From assembly GCF_051388915.1 (NCBI RefSeq), contig NZ_JBPKBH010000019.1, positions 62,001 to 126,000 of the forward strand: DNA of 64,000 nucleotides, read 5' to 3'. Within the stretch, counting starts at the first letter, position 1. Each line of letters opens with the position of its first letter. The notes below the pieces were generated by a model. The model was not told where the DNA came from, did no database searches, and saw only the letters and a program-made list of their open reading frames with translations. The stretch comes from Yinghuangia sp051388915 (GTDB lineage Bacteria; Actinomycetota; Actinomycetes; Streptomycetales; Streptomycetaceae). The position numbers and the translations under genes were made by a program. This document shows positions 9,158 to 17,632 of this stretch, piece after piece.

Positions 9158-10111
9158 GTGCGCGACGTCCGACGCTTCCATCCCGAACTGCGCAGCAAGG
9201 CACGCTTCCTGCCGCACGCGGTCGTCTCCGAACGGACACTGCGTCTGCATCGTTCCCTGAACAAGTTCGCCCGCCCCCGGCCCGGTCCAGGGGTGACCGT
9301 CACCACGGAAACGGTGGCGGCCGAGCATCCGGTCCGTATACGGGTCTACCGGCCGACCCGCGACAACCGAAGGGTGCCGGCGCCGGCAGTTCTGTGGATG
9401 CACGGTGGTGGCATGGTGATGGGAAACGCCCTCCAGGACGACCGGCTGTGCGCGAGGTTCGCGCGGGAACTCGGCACGCTGGTGGTCTCGGTCGACTACC
9501 GGCTGGCACCCGAGCACAGGTATCCGGCAGCACTGGAGGACTGCTACGCGGCGCTGGCGTGGCTGCGTGATCACGGTGACGTGGATTCCTCACGGATCGC
9601 CGTCGCCGGCTCAAGCGCCGGCGGCGGACTCGCGGCCGGCGTCGCACAGACTGCCCGCGACCGAGGCGAGATCACCTTGGCGTTCCAGCTTCTGAGCTAC
9701 CCGATGCTGGACGATCGCACGGTCGCCAACGTCGACCACGGTCCGAAGGACCATGTGGTGTGGAACACCGCAGCCAACCGCTTCGGGTGGAATGCGTACC
9801 TCGGGATCGACCCCGGCTCGCCGACTGTCGCCTCGTCGGCCGTTCCGGCGCGACGCGAGCACTTGGGCGGACTGCCCCCCGGCTGGATCGGTGTCGGTTC
9901 CGAGGACCTCTTCTGGGCGGAAGGGCGGGCGTACGCCCTCCGCCTCCGTCAATCCGGCGTCCCCTGCGAGTTCTTCACGGTGCCCGGGGCCTTCCACGGC
10001 TTCGACGCGCTCGCACCGAAGGCCACAGTCAGCCGGGACTTCGTGGACCGACAGGTCGCCGCGCTGGCTGTTGGCCTCGGCATCGCCGACGCGCGGCCGC
10101 CTGTGCTCTAA
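9158..10111 (+). CDS. Alpha/beta hydrolase of the hormone-sensitive lipase (HSL) family
   Basis: A 317-residue esterase. The HSL oxyanion motif HGGG is at 82-85. The nucleophile is Ser153 in GSSAGG, and the acid and base are Asp250 (GSEDLF) and His280 (GAFHGFD), a complete triad. No signal peptide or membrane segment is seen, so it is cytoplasmic. It may release an acid from an ester substrate or hydrolyse a lactone, feeding the two ligases. The GTG start at 9158 is chosen for its GAGAGGA site. It is the last gene of the operon, followed by a strong hairpin. Confidence 0.87.
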   Translation: MRDVRRFHPELRSKARFLPHAVVSERTLRLHRSLNKFARPRPGPGVTVTTETVAAEHPVRIRVYRPTRDNRRVPAPAVLWMHGGGMVMGNALQDDRLCARFARELGTLVVSVDYRLAPEHRYPAALEDCYAALAWLRDHGDVDSSRIAVAGSSAGGGLAAGVAQTARDRGEITLAFQLLSYPMLDDRTVANVDHGPKDHVVWNTAANRFGWNAYLGIDPGSPTVASSAVPARREHLGGLPPGWIGVGSEDLFWAEGRAYALRLRQSGVPCEFFTVPGAFHGFDALAPKATVSRDFVDRQVAALAVGLGIADARPPVL

Positions 10112-10179
10112 GCCCTCCAACGAGGCCGTTCTCCCAGCGGCTGTGCCGTCGTTCCTGGCGCCGAGCGGACAAAAGGAAG

Positions 10180-10230
10180 GGCAGAGCCTGCCTCGATGGG
10201 CCCTCATCTGACATCGAGGCAGGCTCTGCC
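10180..10230. terminator. Bidirectional hairpin terminator between convergent genes
   Basis: A perfect 19-base inverted repeat (arms 10180-10198 and 10212-10230, 13-base loop) sits between the esterase stop (10111) and the convergent gene ending at 10332. There is no long T-run, as is usual in high-GC actinobacteria. The other intergenic sequence from 10112 to 10331 shows no gene. Confidence 0.85.
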
Positions 10231-10331
10231 GTCGGGGCCGCGGCGCCGCGCCAGCGGGTGCCGGTCTGCCGCGGGTGCTGCCCTGCCGCGGGTGCTGGCC
10301 TGTCGACCGCGCAGCCGTTATGCCGCCGCTC

Positions 10332-11072
10332 TCAGTCCACCCAGTCGGTGCGGCGGTCGGTGCGGGCGGGCTGGCGACTGGTGCGGAACGGGCTGAGCTC
10401 CGAGTCGGCGAGCAGGAAGCGCTCGGCCGAGACGAGGTCCTGGTGGAGGTTGCGGCGCCAGCGACCGAGTTTGGTGTCGGCCCGTTCCGCCTGCTCCGCC
10501 TCGCCCCACTGCTCCCAGGTGGGAATCGTCCACAGGAGCAGGACCTCGGAGTCCCCGGCCATGGCGGTCTCCCAGGCACCGGTGAGCGCCCACCCGTACT
10601 CCGCGAGCAGCGAGTCCCCGGCCTCGGCGATCCGCTCCAGCAGGCCGCGGGCACCTCCGGGCGCCGTGCGCAACACCTCGTGCGCGTACGTCTCGCCGCG
10701 CACCCCGTTGGCGCACAGCTCCTCGATGGTGGACGTCCACGGCGCAGGGACGAGGATGCGGTCGATACCGCCGGAGCGGAAGTTCGCCGCCTGGGACCAC
10801 CACTTGGCCAGCGCGGGGTCCTGGAGCCCGGCACCGGTGAACTCGTGCCGGAAGGAGGCAGCCAAGCCCTCGAAGCCGTCCTCTTCCCAAATGTTGACTA
10901 CCGCAGGCCAGTTGCGGGTGCTGCCGACCACGCCCCAGACGCCGTAGCAGAGTTGGTGGCGTTCCTCCTGGGCGATCGGGCTCCAGTTGGCGGTCATGTG
11001 GTGCATGTAGTTGGCGCGGTTGTGGCCGATGATGTCGATGAACTCGTGGATGTAGACCTTGTCGTTGGTCAT
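10332..11072 (-). CDS. Uncharacterised protein, probable tandem dimeric alpha/beta-barrel (NIPSNAP-like)
   Basis: A 246-residue soluble protein I do not recognise as a named family. It seems to consist of two similar halves. Each has an N-terminal strand (VYIHEFIDI; TYAHEVLR), a helix, a short G-x-W strand (YGVWGVVG; LTGAWETAM) and a following hydrophobic strand plus W/E-rich helix (VVNIWEEDGF; LLLWTIPTWEQWGE). That pattern resembles a duplicated ferredoxin-like NIPSNAP/EthD barrel, a fold used by small oxygenases and isomerases. ATG 11072 lies 14 bases after the SDR stop, so the two are co-transcribed. Confidence 0.6.
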   Translation of the reverse strand: MTNDKVYIHEFIDIIGHNRANYMHHMTANWSPIAQEERHQLCYGVWGVVGSTRNWPAVVNIWEEDGFEGLAASFRHEFTGAGLQDPALAKWWSQAANFRSGGIDRILVPAPWTSTIEELCANGVRGETYAHEVLRTAPGGARGLLERIAEAGDSLLAEYGWALTGAWETAMAGDSEVLLLWTIPTWEQWGEAEQAERADTKLGRWRRNLHQDLVSAERFLLADSELSPFRTSRQPARTDRRTDWVD

Positions 11073-11086
11073 CGGTGTCGACTCCT

Positions 11087-11830
11087 TCAGATTCCTCGGC
11101 CGCCGGTGATCTCCAGCACCGCGCCGGTCACGTAGTCGGCGAGGTCGGAGGCGAGGAACAGCGCGCCGTTGGCCACCTCGACCGCGGTCCCGGCACGTTG
11201 CAGCGGGATCTCGCTCTCCTTCGCGGCCCAGATGTCCGCGCGCATCGCTTCGGTGAGGGGCGTGCGGATGAGGCCCGGCTGAATGGCGTTCACCCGGATG
11301 CCCAGGTGGCCGAGTTCCTTGGCCGCGGCCTTGGTCATCCCGACGACGCCGGCCTTGGCCGCGCTGTAGTTCGTCTGGCCGGGGTTGCCGATCTTGCCGC
11401 TGAGCGACGAGATGTTGACCACGGCGCCCCGTCGCTGCTCGCGCATGACGAGCGAGGCCGCGCGCAGCCCGAGCCATGTGCCCTTGAGGTGGACGTCGAT
11501 GACGGTGTCGAAGTCCTGCTCCGACATGCGCCGCAGGGTGGCGTCCCGGGTGATGCCGGCGTTGTTGACCATGACGTCCAGTGCGCCGTGGGCGTCCACG
11601 CACGCACGGATCAGCGCGTCGACCTGCCCGGCGTCGGTGACGTCACAGGGCACCGTTTGCACGGTCGCCCCGGTCGCGGCGAGCTCGGCGGCGGCCTTCT
11701 CCAGGGCTTCGGCGTTCAGGTCCCCCAGGACGATCCGGGCGCCCTGCGCGGCGAAGACTCTCGCGATCTCCAGGCCTATGCCCTGTGCGGCGCCCGTCAC
11801 CACCGCGGCCCGGCCCTCCAGCAGTCCCAC
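11087..11830 (-). CDS. Short-chain dehydrogenase/reductase (FabG-like 3-oxoacyl reductase)
   Basis: A 247-residue classical SDR. The nucleotide-binding TGAAQGIG is at 12-19, NNAG at 89-92, the active-site Ser near 142 and the YSAAK pair at Tyr155/Lys159. The TITRDATL-like region and DVHLKGTWL are typical of FabG/PhaB-type 3-oxoacyl or 3-hydroxyacyl-CoA dehydrogenases. Cofactor preference is uncertain: Asp37 (LGDLN) favours NAD(H). It is divergent from the acyl-CoA dehydrogenase at 11946 and shares a TAATGTAT-type promoter region. Confidence 0.88.
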   Translation of the reverse strand: MGLLEGRAAVVTGAAQGIGLEIARVFAAQGARIVLGDLNAEALEKAAAELAATGATVQTVPCDVTDAGQVDALIRACVDAHGALDVMVNNAGITRDATLRRMSEQDFDTVIDVHLKGTWLGLRAASLVMREQRRGAVVNISSLSGKIGNPGQTNYSAAKAGVVGMTKAAAKELGHLGIRVNAIQPGLIRTPLTEAMRADIWAAKESEIPLQRAGTAVEVANGALFLASDLADYVTGAVLEITGGRGI

Positions 11831-11905
11831 AAGGTCTCCTCACGCTGTCTCCCAGGGTCACGCGACGTCGCGGCAACCCCTCGACGGCCACCCCATCATA
11901 GAACG

Positions 11906-11922
11906 CATAATGTATTCAATAC
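11906..11922. promoter_or_regulatory. TAATGTAT-family operator in divergent promoter
   Basis: CATAATGTATTCAATAC lies 24 bases before the ATG at 11946 and 76 bases from the SDR start at 11830. It shares ATAATGTATTC with the sites at 22951 and 63139, and its complement shares ATTGAAT with the region in front of the GntR gene. Confidence 0.6.
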
Positions 11923-11945
11923 TCTACAAGATCAGGGAGCGGACC

Positions 11946-13082
11946 ATGGACACCCGGTTCACCGCCGAGGACGCCGCACAACTCCGCGAAGTCCTCGCGG
12001 ACTTCACGGCCCGGTACTCCGGAGAAACGGACGTACGGAAGGCCATGGAGACACCCGAGGGCTTCGACCGGCGTACGTGGCACCTGCTGGGCACGCAACT
12101 GGACGTTCTGGGGCTGGCGATACCCGACCAGTACGGCGGCAGCGGCGCCACCGTCGTCGAACTCGGGATCGTGGCCGAGGCGATGGGGGCGGCACTGACC
12201 TGCTCGCCGTTCCTGTCCTCGGCCGTCATTGCCGCGACGGCGTTGTGCGAGTCCGGCGACACGACCATATGCGGGGAACTGCTGCCGCAGATCGCCACAG
12301 GCGGCCTCGTGGCCACACTGGCCGCCGCAGAGCAGGACGGGCAATGGCACATGGAAACCTCGCAGGTGACCGCACGTCAACACGACGGTCAGTGGCTGCT
12401 CACCGGAACCAAGACGTTCGTCCTCGACGGAATGGCCGCCGACGTGCTCCTGGTGCCGGCGTCGGCTCCGGAGGGTTTGCGGATGTTCGCGGTCTCCGCC
12501 GACGCGGCGGGGCTGCGGCGGACCGCCCTCGCGACGCTGGACCTGACGCGTCGCCAGGCGCGTGTCGACCTGTCGGGCACCCCCGCACGGGAGGTGGCCG
12601 GCCCGGACCGTGCGGCCGTCGCCGTGGGACGCGCTCTGGACGCCGGCGCGGCCGTGCTGACCGCCGAACAGGTAGGGGGTGCGCGGCACGTCCTTGGAGC
12701 GACCGCCGAGTATGCACGCACACGCGTTCAGTTCGGGCGGCCCATCGGATCGTTCCAGGCCGTCAAGCACAAGCTCGCGGACATGCTGGTGGAGGTCGAG
12801 TCGGCTGTCTCGGCGTCCCGCCAGGCGCTGCGGGCAGTGGCTTCGCCGGGCAGCGGCGACGACGATCCTCGGCTGGTGGTGCCGCTCGCCAAGGCGTACT
12901 GCTCGGACGCCTATGCGCACGTGACCGCGGCGAGCGTGCAGATCCACGGCGGGATCGGGTTCACGTGGGAGCACCCCGCGCATCTGTACTTCAAGCGCGC
13001 GCAGGGAGACCGCCAGTTGTTCGGCGACCCCCGCCACCATCTGGAGCGGCTCGCCCGGCGCGTTGCGGCGGATGTCGCCTGA
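11946..13082 (+). CDS. Acyl-CoA dehydrogenase without the canonical C-terminal glutamate
   Basis: A 378-residue acyl-CoA dehydrogenase-fold protein. The C-terminal domain shows VQFGRPIGSFQAVKHKLADM and IHGGIGFTWEHPAHLYFKRA, a signature of the FadE subgroup that often forms heterotetramers in steroid or branched-acid catabolism. The usual YEGTxQ catalytic glutamate motif is absent, so either a different base is used or it is a partner subunit. The middle domain AAEQDGQWHMETSQV replaces the usual TEPxAGSD block. The ATG at 11946 is preceded by AGGGAG. It is a single plus-strand gene ended by a hairpin at 13107. Confidence 0.85.
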   Translation: MDTRFTAEDAAQLREVLADFTARYSGETDVRKAMETPEGFDRRTWHLLGTQLDVLGLAIPDQYGGSGATVVELGIVAEAMGAALTCSPFLSSAVIAATALCESGDTTICGELLPQIATGGLVATLAAAEQDGQWHMETSQVTARQHDGQWLLTGTKTFVLDGMAADVLLVPASAPEGLRMFAVSADAAGLRRTALATLDLTRRQARVDLSGTPAREVAGPDRAAVAVGRALDAGAAVLTAEQVGGARHVLGATAEYARTRVQFGRPIGSFQAVKHKLADMLVEVESAVSASRQALRAVASPGSGDDDPRLVVPLAKAYCSDAYAHVTAASVQIHGGIGFTWEHPAHLYFKRAQGDRQLFGDPRHHLERLARRVAADVA

Positions 13083-13106
13083 CCGTCGTGCGCCACCGCG
13101 AAGGCG

Positions 13107-13152
13107 TCGCCGCGGCCGGAGGCAGATGGTTCTCCTCCCGGCCGCGGCGACT
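13107..13152. terminator. Hairpin between convergent genes
   Basis: A 12-base perfect GC-rich stem (13107-13118 with 13141-13152) extended by five more pairs after a one-base bulge. It lies between the acyl-CoA dehydrogenase stop (13082) and the convergent CoA-transferase stop (13186). Confidence 0.7.
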
Positions 13153-13185
13153 GTTCGGCGCTGTGCGGCAGTTGCCCAGGACGCT

Positions 13186-15684
13186 TTACCGCTGTGGCAG
13201 CACCGGCTCGCCCGGACGCCACGTGCGCAGTACCGCGGCGTCCGTCAACTCGGTGATCTCCTCGGCGGTGAAGCCGAATTCACGCAGGACCTCCGGCGTG
13301 TGCTCGCCGACGACCGGCGGCGGGCCCCACAGCACTCCGGGCGTCTCCGAGAAGTCGATGCCCAGTCCTATCGACTCGAACGAGCCGACATAGGGGTGTT
13401 CGAACTTGGCCACCCATCTGCGGTCGGTCATCTCGGGGTCGTCGAACACGCCGAGCGAGAACGTCTCCGAGCTGACCTCGGCAGGGACGCCTGCGGCGTC
13501 GAGCCGCGCGGCCCAGTCCTCGGCGTCGGCGGTGGCGAAGAACTCCTCCAGCAGCTTGGCCAGTTCGGCGTCGTTGGCCTCCCGGGACGCCGCGTCGGAG
13601 AACCGCGGGTCCCCGGCGAGGCCCCGTACCGCCGTGGCCTCGTCCCCGCCGTCGCCCAGCACTGCGGTCAGCGCCGTCCAGTGCGCATCGGTGACGGCGG
13701 CCAGGCACAGCCACCGGTCGTCGCGGCACCGGTAGAGCCGGTAGAGGGCCTGGAGCCCGAACTGCCCGGCGTCCAGCCGGGGACGGCCCGGCTCGGTGCC
13801 GTCGCCGCGCAGGAACGTGCCTGAGGCGGCGAGGAGTTGGGCGTAGACGATGGACGTGTCGACGCGCGCCCCCTCCCCCGTCCGGGCCCGGTGGGCCAGG
13901 GCCTGCATGATGCCGATGGCGGACAGGAACCCGTTGCCGGTGTCCCCGAAGTTGACGCGCGACCAGATCGGCCGGCCGCCGTCGTCCACTCCCCCGTCCT
14001 CCCACTCCACGCCCGCCAGCGCGGCGCCGGTCTGGTCGTTGCCGGGCAGGCCCACGCGGGGGCCGTCCTGCTCGAAGCCACGCGTGTGGCAGTAGACCAG
14101 GTCGGGCTTGATCGCGCGCAGCGTGGCCTCGTCGACGCCGAGGCGGACCGCGGCGTCGTAGCGCATGTTGTGCTGCACGACGTCGGCTTCGGCGACGAGG
14201 CGGTGGAGCACGGCCAGACCGCGCGGGTCCTTGAGGTTGACCGCGAGGGAGCGTTTGTTGCGGTTGGCGGTCATGGCCACATGGGTGGACTGCCAGTACC
14301 CGTCGTGCAGTGCGTTGACCTTGACGACGTCGGCGCCGAGGTCGCCCAGGACCTGGCATCCGTACGGGCCCGCGATGGCGACGCCGAGGTCGAGCACCCG
14401 GACTCCGGCCAGCGGCGAGGCGGGGACGGGCTTCGGTTCCGTGCCGGGCGGGCGCGGCGCGTCCCACCCGATCTCGGCTGCGTCGACGGTCCCGGATGGT
14501 GCCGCGGCCTGCGGGAAGCCGGTGTCCGGGCCGGTCGAGAACGTTCGGCCGACCATGCGGATGGGGCCTTCGGCGGGGTCGTCGAGTTCGACGACGCAGC
14601 CGTCCTTTCTCCACCACGGGTCGGCGAGGGCCTGGGCCGGGGGCCGGACTTCCTGGAGCGGAACACCCTTGCGGGCGGCGGCCCGGAGCCACTCGGCGGC
14701 CGGGAACTTCGCGAACGCCTCGGCCATCAGCGGGTGGTAGTACTGGACGACGACCAGGTTCTCCGGGTCGGGGCCCAGCCGGTCGGGGTCGTCGCGGTGG
14801 CTGGTTCCGGCGACGACCTCGTCCGGGGCGTCGTCCAAGGAGTCCAGCTCGGCCATGGCCAGGGTCCAGGACGGGTTCGGCACCCAGGCGTGCACCCACA
14901 CGCCGTCCTTGCAGCGGAAGTTGAACAGCGGGGCGCGGCCGTCGAAGATCCAGCTCTGGAGGAACGGCATGTCGGTGCGCTCGATGCGCTGCCATCCGCC
15001 GATCAGCGCGGAGAACGCCCCTTGCAGCAGCGACGTTTGCACGTGTTGGCCGCGGCCGGTGGTCTCGCGCACATACAGCGCGGCCTGGATCCCGGTGGAC
15101 GCGAGGTAGAAGGCGCCGATGCTGGGCAGCGGCAGGCCGAAGAACAGCGGGCCGTCGCGCTCCGGTCCCTCGACCGAGCCGGGCGGCACCTCAAGGTCGT
15201 CGAACATCGGCGGCAGTCCCGCCTGGCGGTTGATGCCGCCGCCCACCCAGCCGCGCTTCTCCCAGTGCAGGCCGCAGCGCGCCGCCACGAGCGCGTCGTA
15301 ACCGGGCCGTTCGCTGTGGCTGTTGCCCTCGCCGTACGCGCTGATCGAGCACTGGACCAGGCGTGGGTTGAGGGCGCTGAGGCGGGTGTAGTCCAGGTTG
15401 AGCCGCTTCCGCGTGGCGGGGGCGTACGCCTCGACCAACACGTCGGCCGACGCGACCAGCTCGTCGAACAGCCGGGCGCCCTCGGGGGTCTTGAGGTCAC
15501 GACTCACCGCACGTTTGCCGCGGTTCCACACGCGATAGCCCGGCAATTCCGCGAACGCCCCCGGCACGGGCGGGTCGACGCGAACCACGGAAGCCCCATG
15601 GTCGGCCAGCAGCATCGCGGTCATCGGCCCCGCGACGCCTTGGGACAGGTCCAGAACACGCAGTCCGGAAAGCAGGTTGGCCAT
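13186..15684 (-). CDS. Double-length family III CoA-transferase (CaiB/BaiF, two fused domains)
   Basis: An 832-residue protein made of two complete CaiB/BaiF CoA-transferase units, about residues 1-400 and 410-832. Each begins with the typical LxGxRVLDL strand. The first domain's catalytic aspartate is probably Asp130 in RPGYDALVAA, and the second's lies in GNDQTGAALAG. These enzymes move CoA from one acid to another via aspartyl-CoA anhydride. Normal family members are about 400 residues and homodimerise, so the fusion gives a built-in dimer. ATG 15684 is chosen over GTG 15696 because AGTGAGG precedes it. It is the last gene of the DUF35-thiolase operon. Confidence 0.92.
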   Translation of the reverse strand: MANLLSGLRVLDLSQGVAGPMTAMLLADHGASVVRVDPPVPGAFAELPGYRVWNRGKRAVSRDLKTPEGARLFDELVASADVLVEAYAPATRKRLNLDYTRLSALNPRLVQCSISAYGEGNSHSERPGYDALVAARCGLHWEKRGWVGGGINRQAGLPPMFDDLEVPPGSVEGPERDGPLFFGLPLPSIGAFYLASTGIQAALYVRETTGRGQHVQTSLLQGAFSALIGGWQRIERTDMPFLQSWIFDGRAPLFNFRCKDGVWVHAWVPNPSWTLAMAELDSLDDAPDEVVAGTSHRDDPDRLGPDPENLVVVQYYHPLMAEAFAKFPAAEWLRAAARKGVPLQEVRPPAQALADPWWRKDGCVVELDDPAEGPIRMVGRTFSTGPDTGFPQAAAPSGTVDAAEIGWDAPRPPGTEPKPVPASPLAGVRVLDLGVAIAGPYGCQVLGDLGADVVKVNALHDGYWQSTHVAMTANRNKRSLAVNLKDPRGLAVLHRLVAEADVVQHNMRYDAAVRLGVDEATLRAIKPDLVYCHTRGFEQDGPRVGLPGNDQTGAALAGVEWEDGGVDDGGRPIWSRVNFGDTGNGFLSAIGIMQALAHRARTGEGARVDTSIVYAQLLAASGTFLRGDGTEPGRPRLDAGQFGLQALYRLYRCRDDRWLCLAAVTDAHWTALTAVLGDGGDEATAVRGLAGDPRFSDAASREANDAELAKLLEEFFATADAEDWAARLDAAGVPAEVSSETFSLGVFDDPEMTDRRWVAKFEHPYVGSFESIGLGIDFSETPGVLWGPPPVVGEHTPEVLREFGFTAEEITELTDAAVLRTWRPGEPVLPQR

Positions 15685-15747
15685 GCTGTGCCTCACTTCA
15701 TTGGCGCAAGTTGGGACGGCGGGACGGGTCCGCGCCGAAGAGGGTGC

Positions 15748-16896
15748 TCAGCCCTTGCCGAGGATCAGTCCGCTCGGACCGGACGAGACGAGGACGTGCT
15801 CGACCGACGCCACCTGGCTGACCGCGGTGCCGCGCACCTGCCGGACGCCCTCGATGATGCTGTTGATCCCGTGGATGTACGCCTCGCCGAGCAGCCCCCC
15901 GTGGGTGTTCACCGGCAGCTTGCCGCCAGGCCCCAGGTTGCCGTCTCGCACGAACCCGGCGGACTCGCCGTAGCCGCAGAAGCCGTAGGCCTCCAACAGC
16001 ATGAACACCACCGGGCTGAAGTTCTCGTAGAGCATCGCGGCCTGCATGTCCGCTGGCCCGAGGCCGGACGCCCGCCACAACTGCCCGGCCACCGCCTCCG
16101 CTTCGGGGAAGCGGTCCAGGTCGCGGTGGTAGTAGTTGGTCAGCGTGAGGCTGCCCAGCAGGTCGCTCTGCGCCGCGGCGACGATCTCGACCGGGCGCTG
16201 GGGGAGATCGCGTGCGCGTTCCGCCGAGGTGACGACGATCGCGACGCCGCCGTCGGACTCTTGGCAGCAGTCGAGCAGCCGCAGGACCGGCTCGACGATC
16301 CAGCGGCTCGCCTGGTGGTCGGCGTGCGTGATGGGGCGGCCGTGGAACCAGGCGTTCGGATTCGTGGCGGCATACGCGCGCGCGGTGACCGTGTAGTGGC
16401 CCAGGTCGGCGTTGGTCATGCCGCGCGCCAGCATCCAGTGGTGGTACCACAGGCCGTACATCTGGGCGGGAGTGCGGACACCGTACGGGGCGTACCAGTT
16501 CTGCGCGGGCATCATGATCGGGCCGGTCTGCACCCCGAACCTGTTGCCCGACCGCTCGTTGAACGCGCGGTACACCAGCACGTTCTTGCAGATCCCGGCA
16601 GCCACCGCGGCGGCCGCGTGCTGGATGGTCGCGGCGGCGCCGGCGCCTCCGTTGGGCGTGCGCGACATCCACCGCAGCTCGCGGATGCCGAGGTTGTTCA
16701 TGACGTCGTTCTCGGCGTTCGTGTCCAACGTGAAGGTCACCGTGCCGTCGATGTCCGCCGGTGTCAGCCCGGCGTCGGCGATCGCCGCCCGGGCCGCCTC
16801 ACACGCCAGTTGAAGTTCGCTGCGGCCGGAATCCTTCGAGAACTCCGTCTGGCCGATGCCCGCCACCGCGGTACGGCGGGTGAGTCCGCTGGTCAC
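15748..16896 (-). CDS. Thiolase-fold lipid-transfer protein (Ltp-like), probable aldolase subunit
   Basis: A 382-residue thiolase-superfamily protein of the nonspecific lipid-transfer/SCP-x type. It starts TSGLTRRTAVAGIGQTEF and contains NGGAGAAATIQHAAAAVAAG, where true thiolases have their nucleophilic cysteine, and a late PVNTHGGLLGEAYIHGIN. The nucleophile cysteine is absent from the GGAGAAA position. In steroid side-chain catabolism, Ltp2 with a DUF35 domain forms a retro-aldolase that cleaves 3-hydroxyacyl-CoA; here the adjacent DUF35 gene overlaps by four bases (GTGA), which suggests a similar complex. The GTG start at 16896 follows GGAGG. Confidence 0.85.
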   Translation of the reverse strand: MTSGLTRRTAVAGIGQTEFSKDSGRSELQLACEAARAAIADAGLTPADIDGTVTFTLDTNAENDVMNNLGIRELRWMSRTPNGGAGAAATIQHAAAAVAAGICKNVLVYRAFNERSGNRFGVQTGPIMMPAQNWYAPYGVRTPAQMYGLWYHHWMLARGMTNADLGHYTVTARAYAATNPNAWFHGRPITHADHQASRWIVEPVLRLLDCCQESDGGVAIVVTSAERARDLPQRPVEIVAAAQSDLLGSLTLTNYYHRDLDRFPEAEAVAGQLWRASGLGPADMQAAMLYENFSPVVFMLLEAYGFCGYGESAGFVRDGNLGPGGKLPVNTHGGLLGEAYIHGINSIIEGVRQVRGTAVSQVASVEHVLVSSGPSGLILGKG

Positions 16897-17321
16897 TGGG
16901 TGTCCTCCGGGAGGGCGGCGGGTCGGGCCTGCGGCAGGGCGATGCCGTCCAGGGTGTCGACGAAGACGTCGACGGGGAGGTGCAGCCGCAACTCCTCTTG
17001 CTCCACCTCGCGCAGGTTCACCACAAGGCGGGCACCGCATACGAGTTCGACGAGAGCGACGATCCGTTGCTCGGGCACCGCTGCTGGCGGGTGGTGCGAA
17101 AGAAACCAACTCAGCAGCCTGCCGTGTGGAGCGGGCTCGAAGATCTCCAGTTCGAGGGAACCGCACGCCGGACACATGGGGCCCGAGGGCTGGCGCAGCC
17201 GTTCGCACCCGCCGCATCGCTCCAGGCGCAGTACGCCTGCGGCTATGCCCTCCCAGAAGAACGCGTCGTCAAGTCCCACACGTGGTGCCGGGACCTTCTG
17301 GCCCGGCTGCGAAGCTGACAT
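16893..17321 (-). CDS. DUF35 OB-fold zinc-ribbon protein, partner of the Ltp-like thiolase
   Basis: A 142-residue protein with the DUF35 pattern. The N-terminal FFWEGIAAGVLRLERC helix is followed by a rubredoxin-like zinc ribbon (Cys36, Cys39, Cys50, Cys53) and an OB-fold with WFLSHHPPAAVPEQRIVALVEL. Such proteins bind acyl-CoA and shape the active site of thiolase-like partners. Its stop overlaps the start of the thiolase-like gene, indicating translational coupling. ATG 17321 is the natural start. It is first in the minus-strand operon and is divergent from the gene at 17633 across a CATAGTA-type operator. A broken relative lies near 23106. Confidence 0.88.
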   Translation of the reverse strand: MSASQPGQKVPAPRVGLDDAFFWEGIAAGVLRLERCGGCERLRQPSGPMCPACGSLELEIFEPAPHGRLLSWFLSHHPPAAVPEQRIVALVELVCGARLVVNLREVEQEELRLHLPVDVFVDTLDGIALPQARPAALPEDTQ

Positions 17322-17464
17322 GGGTCTGTCCTTCCCTCGTGGTGCGTGGCGGTCTTCGGCGGCTCCCCCAGGCGTCGGGGCGGCCCGGCACGGCCGGTGA
17401 CCGGTGGTTCGGCGGACGCCTGCCGTGCCTGCGCCGAATTCGCAGAACGAGCGGCACCCCGCGA

Positions 17465-17480
17465 CATAGTGCCTACTATG
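17465..17480. promoter_or_regulatory. CATAGTA-family palindromic operator
   Basis: CATAGTGCCTACTATG is a 16-base near-perfect palindrome (half-site CATAGTA, one mismatch). It lies in the 311-base divergent region between the DUF35 gene start (17321) and the DinB-like gene start (17633). The rest of that region shows no gene. Confidence 0.75.
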
Positions 17481-17632
17481 CAACAGGGGAAACTTCGTGG
17501 CAACATCCATCCACGGGATCTGAGCGCGTCACCAGGCACTTTGGCGCCGGTGGCCAAGCCGCTGCCGCTTTCGGCTCGTCAATGCGCCGCCCGTTCGCCG
17601 ACATATGTGAGCACCATGCCCAGGAGGCAGCC

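Noticed and set aside
6851..9574. Long minus-strand open frame (907 codons) under the ligase, dehydrogenase and esterase genes
   Set aside because: High-GC antisense shadow; the plus strand encodes three proteins with complete catalytic motifs over the same bases.
13837..17400. Very long plus-strand open frame (1187 codons) opposite the CoA-transferase and thiolase genes
   Set aside because: It is the antisense shadow of well-supported minus-strand genes, with Arg/Gly/Val/His-rich composition and no recognisable domain.
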